Shown: positions 6,533 through 12,847, numbered from the stretch's first letter. The stretch: DNA of 12,847 bases from Candidatus Albibeggiatoa sp. nov. BB20 (GCA_016744725.1 JADGDW010000136.1:1-12847), one strand, 5' to 3'. The notes: generated by a model not told the origin, from the letters alone. Made by a program: numbers and translations.

Positions 6533-6880
6533 ATGCACGAAGGTTTGAAAGAAATCATTGAAAAAGCAATGGCTTTACCACCTGAATCAAAGTTATATCT
6601 AGCTGACTTATTAAGGAATCATGTTGCAGAGCATGAAATGAAAGCAGAATTTCCAGTAAAAGACCCAACGAAAGAAGAGCTAGAAGAACAAGGCAGAAGA
6701 TGGAATGTGTCAATAAATAAATTATATGAAGCTGGAGAAATTGAAAAAGCAGATAAATTAAAGAAATTCCACGAAGCGACAAAAGCTTTTGCTGAAATAG
6801 ACGAACCTGATTTAGATATAGAAGAAATATACAAAGATAGAATACGAAATGTTGGCAGAGGTGGCTACATTGGTTTCTAA
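6533..6880 (+). CDS. Small charged protein, partner of the nuclease-like gene
   Basis: 115 residues, very rich in Lys and Glu, no cysteine, no signal or membrane segment. The first ~30 residues (a helix followed by ALPPESKLYLADLL) resemble the start of putative addiction-module components, in which a Leu-Pro motif precedes a helix. The rest matches nothing I know. The middle looks strongly helical and possibly coiled-coil; the end (GRGGYIGF) is glycine-rich. It starts 12 bases after the nuclease-like gene with AAGGAA at 6519-6524, so the two are probably co-transcribed. It could be an antitoxin or accessory subunit of the upstream protein; this is weak inference. Its codons are visibly more A-rich than those of the dsr genes. 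Confidence 0.55.
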   Translation: MHEGLKEIIEKAMALPPESKLYLADLLRNHVAEHEMKAEFPVKDPTKEELEEQGRRWNVSINKLYEAGEIEKADKLKKFHEATKAFAEIDEPDLDIEEIYKDRIRNVGRGGYIGF

Positions 6881-6960
6881 ATATAAATATATAAAGAACT
6901 AAATAAATTTAACAAACCAAAAAAATTTCTATAACCATATTAAAAAATTAGCATATTTTA

Positions 6961-6976
6961 AATTAGTAAACTAATT
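6961..6976. promoter_or_regulatory. Inverted repeat in the A+T-rich region upstream of dsrL
   Basis: AATTAGT-AA-ACTAATT is a perfect 7-2-7 inverted repeat, 50 bases before the dsrL start. The 146-base gap (6881-7026) is otherwise A+T-rich, with no gene seen. A TACAAT at 6996-7001 could be a -10 box but lacks a good -35. The inverted repeat could be an operator or a chance A+T palindrome. Confidence 0.25.
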
Positions 6977-7026
6977 ATTCCCAGTGGAACGCCCGTACAA
7001 TTATTAGAAAGTTAGGAGGATACAGA

Positions 7027-9012
7027 ATGGCAAGTCAAGCTCAAACTGATAAAGTATTAAACTTCCGTCGCTACGAAGATGGCGAACATGAAGAATCTTA
7101 TGATGGCAACTGGAAAGACAAAATTTTCCAAGCCAGTTGGAGTCATAAATGTCCAACGTATGTACACCGTACACCACCTTGTCAAGGTAGCTGCCCATCA
7201 GGCGAAGACATTCGCGGTTGGTTAGGCGTGGTTCGTGGGATGGAAAAACCACCTGAAGGCATGGAATGGCAAGAATATGCGTTCAAACGCTCAACAGATG
7301 CCAATCCATTTCCCTCTGTAATGGGTCGGGTTTGTCCTGCACCTTGTCAAACAGGCTGTAACCGTAACGTATTAGAAGACTATGTTGGTATCAACGCGGT
7401 TGAACAATACATTGGTGATACTGCTTTAGAAAAAGGCTACAAATTAGCTGAAGCGGGTGCTGACACAGGCAAAAAAGTCGCGATTATCGGTGGTGGACCT
7501 GCTGGCTTATCCGCTGCGTATCAATTACGTCGTCAAGGTCATGCTTGTACCGTATTTGATGACCATGCAGAATTAGGCGGCATGATGATGTTTGGTATTC
7601 CGGGCTATCGTACACCGCGTGACATGTTACAAGGTGAAATTCAACGTATTTTAGATTTGAATGTTGAAACCCGTTTAAATACCCGTGTCGGTCGTGACAT
7701 CAGTATCGAACAATTAGAAAAAGATTTTGATGCCGTATTATGGGCAATTGGTTGTAAAGCGGGTCGTGGTTTACCTGTTGAAGGTTTTGCCGATATTTCC
7801 AACTGTATCACAGGTGTCGATTTCCTTAGCGAATTCAACCAAAACCGGGTTAATCGTGTTCCTCAAAAAGTGGTCGTGATTGGTGGTGGTGATACTTCAA
7901 TTGATGTTGCCTCAGTTGCACGTCGCTTAGGTTATAACCATGTCGACGAAGCACAAGCCAAAAATTCTGCACATGATAATGCAGCCGATGGTGCAGTATT
8001 AGGTTACATCGCACATGACGTAGCTGGCATTAGTGCGCGTGATGGCTCAAAAGTCACCTTAACTTCATTATTTCCAATTGAAAACATGACCGCAGCGGAA
8101 CATGAAGTACAAGATGCTTTGCGTGAAGGTGTGGATATTCATGGCAGCGTGATGCCGATTGAAATCATTACGGGTGAAGACGGTCGTGCGACAGGTCTTA
8201 AAATGTGCAAATGTACAATGGACGGTATGCGCCCTGTTCCTGTTGAAGGCACGGAATATATTGTTGAAACCGATTTGATTGTATCTGCGATTGGTCAATT
8301 TGGTGATTTGGCTGAAGGCTTAGAAGAATTAGACAATGGTCGTGGTTTCATCGATGCTGATCCATTCTATGCAGTGAAAGGTCGTCAAGGTCATTTTGTT
8401 GCGGGTGACATCGTGCGTCCTCATTTATTAACTACGGCAATCGGTCAAGGTTCAATTGCAGCGGATACGATTGGTCGTTATTTAGAAAACCAAGAATTAT
8501 CCAAACGTCCTAAGGTTGATGTACATCACTTCAATTTATTAGCGAAATTATCTGAAGTGGAATTACAGCCAGAATCATTTAAAGCGGATGAGTGTGATTT
8601 ACGCGGCACAGCTGATGCAAATTATGCAGTACACAACTACGAAGACCGTTCAGCGCATGAAGTGATTTCTCACAACGCATTGTTCTTAGGTCACTTTGAA
8701 GCTGAGCCACGTCATTTACGCCAAGAAGTTCATATTGAAGCCGAAAAAGTGTTAGGCAACTTTGACGAACGTATGAAGAACTTGGAAACTGATGAAACGG
8801 TTGCAGAAGCCAAGCGTTGTATGAGTTGTGGTTTATGTTTCGAGTGTGATAACTGCGTTGTGTTCTGCCCTCAAGATGCGGTTGCGAAAACAGCCAAAAA
8901 AGAATCAACTGTAGGCCGTTACGTTTACACAGATTACTCACGTTGTATCGGTTGTCACATTTGTGCTGATGTTTGCCCAACAGGTTACATTAACATGGGG
9001 TTAGGTGAATAA
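7027..9012 (+). CDS. dsrL: DsrL, iron-sulfur flavoprotein NAD(P)H oxidoreductase
   Basis: Cytoplasmic 661-residue protein related to the small subunit of glutamate synthase; it is the electron partner of DsrAB and is essential for sulfur-globule oxidation in Allochromatium. The N-terminal Fe-S part has Cys42, 52, 56 and Cys103, 107, 111. An FAD-binding GGGPAG follows at residues 155-160 and an NAD(P)-binding GGGD at 286-289. The C-terminal ferredoxin domain has Cys598/601/604/607/610/614 and Cys640/643/646/650 (CIGCHICADVC). The C-terminal ferredoxin extension is typical of the DsrL from sulfur oxidizers. The start has AGGAGGA (7014-7020) six bases upstream. It overlaps dsrJ by one base (TAATG), so the two are probably translationally coupled. 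Confidence 0.97.
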   Translation: MASQAQTDKVLNFRRYEDGEHEESYDGNWKDKIFQASWSHKCPTYVHRTPPCQGSCPSGEDIRGWLGVVRGMEKPPEGMEWQEYAFKRSTDANPFPSVMGRVCPAPCQTGCNRNVLEDYVGINAVEQYIGDTALEKGYKLAEAGADTGKKVAIIGGGPAGLSAAYQLRRQGHACTVFDDHAELGGMMMFGIPGYRTPRDMLQGEIQRILDLNVETRLNTRVGRDISIEQLEKDFDAVLWAIGCKAGRGLPVEGFADISNCITGVDFLSEFNQNRVNRVPQKVVVIGGGDTSIDVASVARRLGYNHVDEAQAKNSAHDNAADGAVLGYIAHDVAGISARDGSKVTLTSLFPIENMTAAEHEVQDALREGVDIHGSVMPIEIITGEDGRATGLKMCKCTMDGMRPVPVEGTEYIVETDLIVSAIGQFGDLAEGLEELDNGRGFIDADPFYAVKGRQGHFVAGDIVRPHLLTTAIGQGSIAADTIGRYLENQELSKRPKVDVHHFNLLAKLSEVELQPESFKADECDLRGTADANYAVHNYEDRSAHEVISHNALFLGHFEAEPRHLRQEVHIEAEKVLGNFDERMKNLETDETVAEAKRCMSCGLCFECDNCVVFCPQDAVAKTAKKESTVGRYVYTDYSRCIGCHICADVCPTGYINMGLGE

Positions 9013-9449
9013 TGCGTTATTGGTTGACAACTTTAGGCTTGCTATTTGGTTTGGCTTTGAGTGTCGTGGTAGTGGCTGGGAATGGTGAAGGTAAAAGCTG
9101 GATTCCCAGTCCACCCAAAGCGAAACAAGCCGCAAATGAGCAAACGCAATGTGTTGAACCTGTTGATGTGATGCGCCGTATGCACGGTAGTTATTTAAAA
9201 CATCATCGTGATAAAACCATGCACGAAGGGATACGCACCAAGCAATACAGTTTAGTGCAATGTATCAATTGCCATGTGACTGAAAATGAACAAGGTGAAT
9301 ATCCTGAGATTCAGAGTCGTAATCATTTCTGTAATAGTTGTCATGAATATGCTGCGGTGAAGTTGGATTGTTTCCAATGTCATGCCACACGACCAGAATC
9401 GGCTTATGAAAATCAAGTGCCTGTGGTGAAACCCGAAGGACATCATTAA
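9012..9449 (+). CDS. dsrJ: DsrJ, periplasmic triheme cytochrome c
   Basis: 145-residue periplasmic subunit of DsrMKJOP. It has an N-terminal hydrophobic segment (residues 4-22) that acts as an export signal and possibly an uncleaved anchor. Three CXXCH heme c sites are present: CINCH (84-88), CNSCH (107-111) and CFQCH (120-124). Cys47 just after the anchor matches the conserved cysteine (Cys46 in Allochromatium) known as an unusual distal heme ligand. The start overlaps the dsrL stop. The product is complete. The downstream neighbour should be dsrO, but a repeat pair and a DUF433 gene intervene. Confidence 0.96.
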   Translation: MRYWLTTLGLLFGLALSVVVVAGNGEGKSWIPSPPKAKQAANEQTQCVEPVDVMRRMHGSYLKHHRDKTMHEGIRTKQYSLVQCINCHVTENEQGEYPEIQSRNHFCNSCHEYAAVKLDCFQCHATRPESAYENQVPVVKPEGHH

Positions 9450-9455
9450 CTCAAA

Positions 9456-9568
9456 CTCGTTGCCACGCTCAGCGTGGTAATGCAGCTTTGACGCGCTCCG
9501 CGTCATGTTTGAAATAATTGAGACGCAGAGCGTCTGAGCTGCATTCCAACGGAGACCGTCGGAACGAG
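9456..9568. repeat. Repeat locus 3: two two-hairpin units, head to head
   Basis: The left unit (-, 9456-9505) starts CTCGTT, has hairpin 2 at 9460-9480 (core CACGC-TCA-GCGTG) and hairpin 1 at 9489-9505 (TGACGCG-CTC-CGCGTCA). The right unit (+, 9521-9568) has hairpin 1 at 9522-9534 (GACGC-AGA-GCGTC), hairpin 2 at 9544-9564 (nine-base arms, one A-C mismatch, loop AGA) and ends AACGAG. Over 9541-9571 the right unit matches the reverse complement of the 2961-3008 unit with a single difference. It lies seven bases after the dsrJ stop and ends nine bases before the DUF433 start. Confidence 0.88.
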
Positions 9569-9577
9569 AAATTAACT

Positions 9578-9832
9578 ATGAACGAATTAGAAGAACTCTT
9601 TTCTAAACAAGAGCCAATTGAATCAATTACAAGCAATAAAGAGATTTTATCTGGCAAACCCATTATTAAAGATACACGTATTTCAGTTGCATTGATTTTG
9701 GGGCTATTAGCAGATGAAATGACAATTGATGAAATATTAGAACAATATCCACGTTTAACCCGAAAAAATATTATAGATAGCTTACGTTACGCAGAACAAA
9801 TATTAAACAAACCTATCAAGCTGCATCAATAA
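9578..9832 (+). CDS. DUF433 family protein, antitoxin-like, orphan
   Basis: 84-residue soluble protein of the DUF433 family. The telling stretch is a GKPIIKDTRISV segment (residues 26-37), followed by an LLADEMTIDEIL helix, QYPRLT and an SLRYAEQIL helix. The family is a small winged-helix-like DNA-binding domain, often the antitoxin beside a PIN-like (DUF5615) toxin. No such toxin gene is adjacent here, since dsrO follows. The ATG at 9578 is preferred over the in-frame TTG at 9518, which lies in the repeat and would translate it. The ribosome site is poor, at best the purines of the repeat end (GGAACGAGAAA, 9561-9571). A stray antitoxin or a small repressor are both possible. Confidence 0.82.
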   Translation: MNELEELFSKQEPIESITSNKEILSGKPIIKDTRISVALILGLLADEMTIDEILEQYPRLTRKNIIDSLRYAEQILNKPIKLHQ

Positions 9833-9882
9833 AAGAACAAACCCCAGCACCATTGAGGATACATTTTTATGGAGAGTTGCGA

Positions 9883-10617
9883 ATGACTGATGAAACCAAC
9901 CCAAATCGCCGAGAATTTATTAAAAATACAGCTATAGTAGCGGGTGTTGCTGTTGCGCCCGGTATTTTCCTGCATAGCGTATCTCAAGCCAAACCAGACG
10001 AACACCCCGTAGACAATTCAGTCCGTTGGGGCATGTTGATTGACACTAATAAATGCAAAAGTGGCTGTGATGACTGTGTGCAAGCTTGCAATGCTGAACA
10101 TGGTTTATGCACTGAGCCTAGTCACCGTGCTGAAACACAACCGCAATGGATTCGCAAAGTTGAATTAAAACATAAACAAACAGGCAAGCAAACCGCCTTA
10201 CCTATGATGTGTCAACACTGTGAAAATCCACCTTGCCAAGATGTATGCCCAACAGGTGCATCATTCAAACGGGAAGACGGGATTGTTTTAGTCGACAAAC
10301 ATATCTGTATTGGCTGTCGTTACTGCATGATGGCATGTCCTTATAAAGCCCGCTCCTTCGTACATGAAACCTTAACCGAACAAAAACCGTATTCACCACG
10401 CGGCAAAGGCACAGTCGAAAGCTGTACCATGTGTGTCCACAAAGTCGATAAAGGTGAACTACCTGCTTGTGTCACTTCCTGTGAAAATGGCGCGATTGTC
10501 TTTGGTGACTTAAACGATCCAAACAGTGAAATTGCTCAAAAATTAGCAACAGAACAAAGCATCGCATTGCGTGAAGGTTTGAAACTCAATCCAAGCGTGC
10601 GTTACCAAGGCGTTTAA
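9883..10617 (+). CDS. dsrO: DsrO, periplasmic Tat-exported ferredoxin-like subunit
   Basis: Periplasmic iron-sulfur subunit of DsrMKJOP, 244 residues. It has a twin-arginine signal (NRREFIK, residues 8-14) followed by a hydrophobic stretch and a likely cleavage after SQA (34-36), so it should be exported folded. Four cysteine quartets are visible: 58/62/65/69, 110/113/118/122, 142/145/148/152 and 181/184/196/200. This is the pattern of four-cluster DmsB/PsrB-like proteins. The start at 9883 has GGAGAG (9871-9876) six bases upstream; the in-frame TTG at 9853 would put a non-signal stretch before the twin arginines and is rejected. dsrP starts 12 bases after the stop. Confidence 0.96.
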   Translation: MTDETNPNRREFIKNTAIVAGVAVAPGIFLHSVSQAKPDEHPVDNSVRWGMLIDTNKCKSGCDDCVQACNAEHGLCTEPSHRAETQPQWIRKVELKHKQTGKQTALPMMCQHCENPPCQDVCPTGASFKREDGIVLVDKHICIGCRYCMMACPYKARSFVHETLTEQKPYSPRGKGTVESCTMCVHKVDKGELPACVTSCENGAIVFGDLNDPNSEIAQKLATEQSIALREGLKLNPSVRYQGV

Positions 10618-10629
10618 GGGGAATCATTC

Positions 10630-11853
10630 ATGAAACATCGTATTACATTTGAAGAATTAGAAGGTAACAGCACGGGATTTTTTGCCCTAGTCGGTATTTT
10701 AGCGGCGTTGGTTGCAATGGGTTTATTCGCTGCGTATACCATGGAACATCACGGGCATGTCATCACGGGTATGGATAATCAAATTGTGTGGGGCTTACCA
10801 CATATTTTTGCGATTTTCTTAATCCTCTCCGCATCAGGCGTATTAAACGTTGCTTCAATTGGCTCAGTATTCCGCAAAGCGTTTTATCATCCATTAGCAC
10901 GTTTATCAGGCTTGCTCGCGATTACCTTATTGGTCGGTGGATTAGTGGTATTGGTTTTAGATTTAGGTCGCCCCGATCGACTTGTCGTTGCTATGACTTC
11001 ATATAATTTCAAATCCATTTTTACTTGGAACGTGTTTTTATATAACGGCTTTATCGGTGTCGTTGGCGTGTATTTGTGGGTGATGATGGACAGAAGCCTA
11101 CAAAGATTTTATCGTCCTATGGGTTTGATTGCCTTTATCGGACGTTTTATTTTGACCACAGGCACAGGTTCAATTTTCGGCTTTTTGGTCGCACGTTCTG
11201 CGTATGATACTGCGATTTTAGCACCGCTTTTCATTGCAATGTCATTGGTATTGGGCATGGCTGTGTTTTTATTAGTATTGATTGCAAGCTGTGTGTGGGG
11301 CAATCGTGCAATGGGTATTGCGTTCCTAGAACGTCCTAAAAGCCTGTTAAGTTTATTCTTGATTGCCGTGTTTTATCTAGTCACAGTTTATTATTTAACC
11401 AATTTATACGTGACCAAACAGCAAGATTTAGTCTATTTCATTTTAGGCAGTGGCGGCATTTACACGTATTTATTTTGGATTGGCTATTTTGTTTTAGGCA
11501 CAGTGATTCCATTAATCATTTTATATCATCCCATTGCAGGTAAAACCCGTAATGGCATTACTGCTGCGGCCTCATTGGTTGTGATTGGTGGATTTTCATT
11601 GCTTTATACGATTATTATTGGCGGACAAGCGATTCCATTAGAAATTTTCCCTGGTATGGAAATCATCTCATCAGGATTCTTTGATGGGCGTGCTTATCAT
11701 CCTTACACACCCACAGTTTGGGAATTTATGCTAGGGATTGGTGGGATCAGTTTTGCGATGTTGTTAACAGTAATAGGAATGCGTATTTTACCATTCTTGT
11801 TCGTACCCAGCAGCATATCTGCAATTCAATTATCGCCTGAAGAAATTGATTAA
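10630..11853 (+). CDS. dsrP: DsrP, NrfD-family integral membrane subunit
   Basis: Quinone-interacting membrane subunit of DsrMKJOP, 407 residues. About ten hydrophobic membrane segments can be drawn, roughly at residues 16-36, 55-78, 90-110, 130-152, 160-182, 195-220, 238-258, 270-298, 312-335 and 365-390. The loop motif DLGRPDR is characteristic of NrfD/PsrC-type proteins. AAGGGGAA at 10616-10623 overlaps the end of dsrO and serves as the ribosome site. It is the last dsr gene here: a strong terminator follows within 26 bases, and no dsrN, dsrR or dsrS is present. Confidence 0.96.
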   Translation: MKHRITFEELEGNSTGFFALVGILAALVAMGLFAAYTMEHHGHVITGMDNQIVWGLPHIFAIFLILSASGVLNVASIGSVFRKAFYHPLARLSGLLAITLLVGGLVVLVLDLGRPDRLVVAMTSYNFKSIFTWNVFLYNGFIGVVGVYLWVMMDRSLQRFYRPMGLIAFIGRFILTTGTGSIFGFLVARSAYDTAILAPLFIAMSLVLGMAVFLLVLIASCVWGNRAMGIAFLERPKSLLSLFLIAVFYLVTVYYLTNLYVTKQQDLVYFILGSGGIYTYLFWIGYFVLGTVIPLIILYHPIAGKTRNGITAAASLVVIGGFSLLYTIIIGGQAIPLEIFPGMEIISSGFFDGRAYHPYTPTVWEFMLGIGGISFAMLLTVIGMRILPFLFVPSSISAIQLSPEEID

Positions 11854-11878
11854 TCATTAATATAATTCATTATTATTT

Positions 11879-11919
11879 AAAAAAGGCTAAGAGTTGAAAT
11901 TTAATTCTTGGCCTTTTTT
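11879..11919 (+). terminator. Rho-independent terminator of the dsr cluster
   Basis: The arms at 11879-11892 and 11906-11919 pair at all 14 positions with one G-U pair (AAAAAAGGC... and ...GGCCTTTTTT) around a 13-base A+T-rich loop. The A-run and U-run flank the GC core, the classical intrinsic (and possibly bidirectional) layout. It lies 26 bases after the dsrP stop. Confidence 0.9.
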
Positions 11920-11960
11920 GCGTTTAATAGAATTGCTGTGATTATATTAAATAACATTAT

Positions 11961-11974
11961 GTTTTATATAAAAC
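11961..11974. promoter_or_regulatory. Perfect 14-base palindrome
   Basis: GTTTTATATAAAAC is an exact palindrome between the dsr terminator and the next gene. It could be a dimer-binding operator. The A+T-rich surroundings make a chance origin plausible. Confidence 0.25.
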
Positions 11975-12002
11975 TTCCTAAGTAATGGCAAGAAAATATA
12001 AG

Positions 12003-12033
12003 TTAAAATTCAATCGTTATATATTTTTATAAT
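12003..12033 (+). promoter_or_regulatory. Candidate promoter for the FeeM-like gene
   Basis: A perfect TATAAT (12028-12033) is preceded by TTAAAA (12003-12008) with a long 19-base spacer. It lies upstream of every plausible start codon of the gene. The region is A+T-rich, so support is modest. Confidence 0.3.
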
Positions 12034-12160
12034 TTAAATTAAGGGAATAATTAGGAACACACTCCAAACTGAAATTTTTTCTGATTCGATCAGTCTATGT
12101 AAGAAACCACTAAGCGAGAAGTTGAAGACTGTGAAATCAAATAGCCCTCAAGATGATAAT

Positions 12161-12847
12161 ATGTGTACTCAGCAAACTAAGCTACAACTTGAAGTAGGTT
12201 TGGCAAAAACTCAGCAAGACATTGAAGACTCATTTAAGCTTGTATATCAACAGTATAGAAAAATAGGCGCATCATTAAAAAATGATTCCTGTATGCACAT
12301 CACCTTGTGGAGTCTATTACCCCAAAGTTTTATAATTATTGCTCGCCGCCAACAGAAAATTGTAGGAACAATTACTTGTGTTATTGATAGTAAGCTAGGG
12401 TTACTTATGGATGAGATTGCTAAACCTCAATTGGATACATTACGACAAAAAGGCCGTAGGCTTTGTGAAATCTCAGCTGATGCATCAATTGATCAAAGTG
12501 CAGGCAATCCAACTATTTTAGAAATGTATCGATTTGGATATAAATTAGCCAAAGAATTTTTGGGTACTACTGATTTTGTTGTTGCTGTAGGGCAGCGCCA
12601 TGAAAAATTTTTTAAACGTATATTATTTTTTGAACAAATTGCAGAAATACAAGCTTATAAAAAAGCACAATATATTTCTTCTGTTCCTTTAAGGCTTGAT
12701 CTTTGTAAAATAGAATCCCTTTACCAAAAAAAATATGCCCATCGAGCACAATGGAAAAACCTTTACTACTATTTTTGTCAAGATCAAAAAGACGCTTTTA
12801 ACCAAAATATTAAATATGAGTTAAGTATTTATCAAAAAGTGAGAACC
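12161..12847 (+). CDS. FeeM-like N-acyl amino acid synthase, GNAT fold (3' end outside window)
   Basis: 229 residues are visible and the frame is open to the window edge. The start of the domain (LEVGLAKTQQDIEDSFKLVY, residues 10-29), the strand FIIIARRQQKIVGTITCVID (57-76) and the CEISADASID stretch (102-111) resemble FeeM-type N-acyl amino acid synthases. These share the fold of GNAT and autoinducer (LuxI-type) synthases and move an acyl chain from acyl carrier protein to an amino acid. Substrate cannot be read from sequence. The start is uncertain: ATG 12161 has a poor ribosome site, and GTG 12131 and TTG 12122 are in frame upstream. It is unrelated to the dsr cluster, separated by the terminator. 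A generic GNAT acyltransferase is the alternative. Confidence 0.62.
   Translation, partial: MCTQQTKLQLEVGLAKTQQDIEDSFKLVYQQYRKIGASLKNDSCMHITLWSLLPQSFIIIARRQQKIVGTITCVIDSKLGLLMDEIAKPQLDTLRQKGRRLCEISADASIDQSAGNPTILEMYRFGYKLAKEFLGTTDFVVAVGQRHEKFFKRILFFEQIAEIQAYKKAQYISSVPLRLDLCKIESLYQKKYAHRAQWKNLYYYFCQDQKDAFNQNIKYELSIYQKVRT

Larger units (their letters stand above)
11854..12160. other. Gene-free region between dsrP and the FeeM-like gene
   Basis: About 307 bases with no complete gene. It holds the dsr terminator (11879-11919), a perfect 14-base palindrome (11961-11974) and a candidate promoter (12003-12033). From 12038 it runs in frame with the FeeM-like gene: there is no stop between the TAA at 12035-12037 and the ATG at 12161. 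Confidence 0.6.

Noticed and set aside
6978..6991. Remnant of a repeat unit (TTCCCAGTGGAACG) marking the right edge of the inserted pair
   Set aside because: It looks like a shortened hairpin 2 ending GGAACG, but the similarity is too short to separate from chance.
8579..8980. Minus-strand open frame of 133 codons inside dsrL
   Set aside because: It is antisense to the conserved C-terminal ferredoxin region of dsrL, has no ribosome site and no recognisable motif; a shadow frame. The other minus-strand frames in the window are rejected on the same grounds.
2902..9568. CRISPR array or tandem-repeat interpretation of the palindromic repeats
   Set aside because: The units occur as three separated inverted pairs, not as regularly spaced direct repeats with unique spacers, and no cas gene is present.
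9518..9577. TTG start for the DUF433 protein that would add 20 residues
   Set aside because: These residues would come from translating the repeat unit and are not part of the family domain; ATG 9578 fits the family's N-terminus.
9853..9882. TTG start for DsrO ten codons upstream
   Set aside because: The ATG at 9883 has a well-placed GGAGAG and puts the twin-arginine motif at residues 9-10, as expected for a Tat signal.
11854..12160. tRNA or other structured RNA gene between dsrP and the FeeM-like gene
   Set aside because: No cloverleaf, no T-loop motif and no CCA-type end could be found; only the terminator and A+T-rich sequence are visible.
12161..12847. LuxI-type homoserine lactone synthase
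   Set aside because: The fold is related, but the visible motifs fit the FeeM group better and no luxR-type regulator is adjacent in the window.

Overview
The window carries most of a reverse-type (oxidative) dissimilatory sulfite reductase (dsr) cluster, all on the + strand, in the order dsrA(3' end)-B-E-F-H-C-M-K-[two cargo genes]-L-J-[one cargo gene]-O-P. A strong terminator follows dsrP, and then comes the 5' part of an unrelated FeeM-like N-acyltransferase gene that runs off the end. The presence of dsrEFH and dsrL, a DsrC with both C-terminal cysteines, and the Allochromatium-like gene order (dsrABEFHCMKLJOP) indicate a sulfur oxidizer that re-oxidizes stored sulfur, not a sulfate reducer. 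The A+T-rich sequence, the gammaproteobacterial-style proteins and many short palindromic repeats suggest a filamentous sulfur bacterium of the Beggiatoa/Thiotrichaceae group. That placement is inference; no rRNA or other marker gene is present.

Region by region. Positions 1-2892 hold the siroheme sulfite reductase (DsrAB) and the sulfurtransferase DsrEFH. A 176-base gap between dsrA and dsrB contains two hairpins, one terminator-like, and a candidate promoter. Positions 2893-3161 hold an inverted pair of repeat units and a leader for dsrC. dsrC (3162-3512) is followed by alternative stem-loops in front of dsrM. dsrM and dsrK (3617-5884) are the membrane cytochrome b and HdrD-like electron-transfer pair. 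Positions 5885-7026 interrupt the cluster with a second repeat pair, a PD-(D/E)XK nuclease-like gene and a small unknown gene. dsrL and dsrJ (7027-9449) overlap by one base. Positions 9450-9882 hold a third repeat pair and an orphan DUF433 (antitoxin-like) gene. dsrO and dsrP (9883-11853) end the cluster. Positions 11854-12160 hold the terminator, a 14-base palindrome and a candidate promoter, and the FeeM-like gene follows.

How it works together (established for the families). Sulfur bound to carrier proteins passes through DsrEFH to the cysteines of DsrC. DsrAB, working with the flavoprotein DsrL, oxidizes it to sulfite. DsrMKJOP spans the membrane (cytoplasmic DsrK, membrane DsrM and DsrP, periplasmic DsrJ and DsrO) and exchanges electrons with the quinone pool and DsrC. 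dsrN, dsrR and dsrS, which often follow dsrP, are absent here.

The most unusual feature is a set of six related two-hairpin units of about 48 bases, in three inverted pairs. They sit at three of the places where the otherwise tight cluster has been opened. At two of these sites the unit ends only 8-9 bases before the start codon of a foreign-looking gene.
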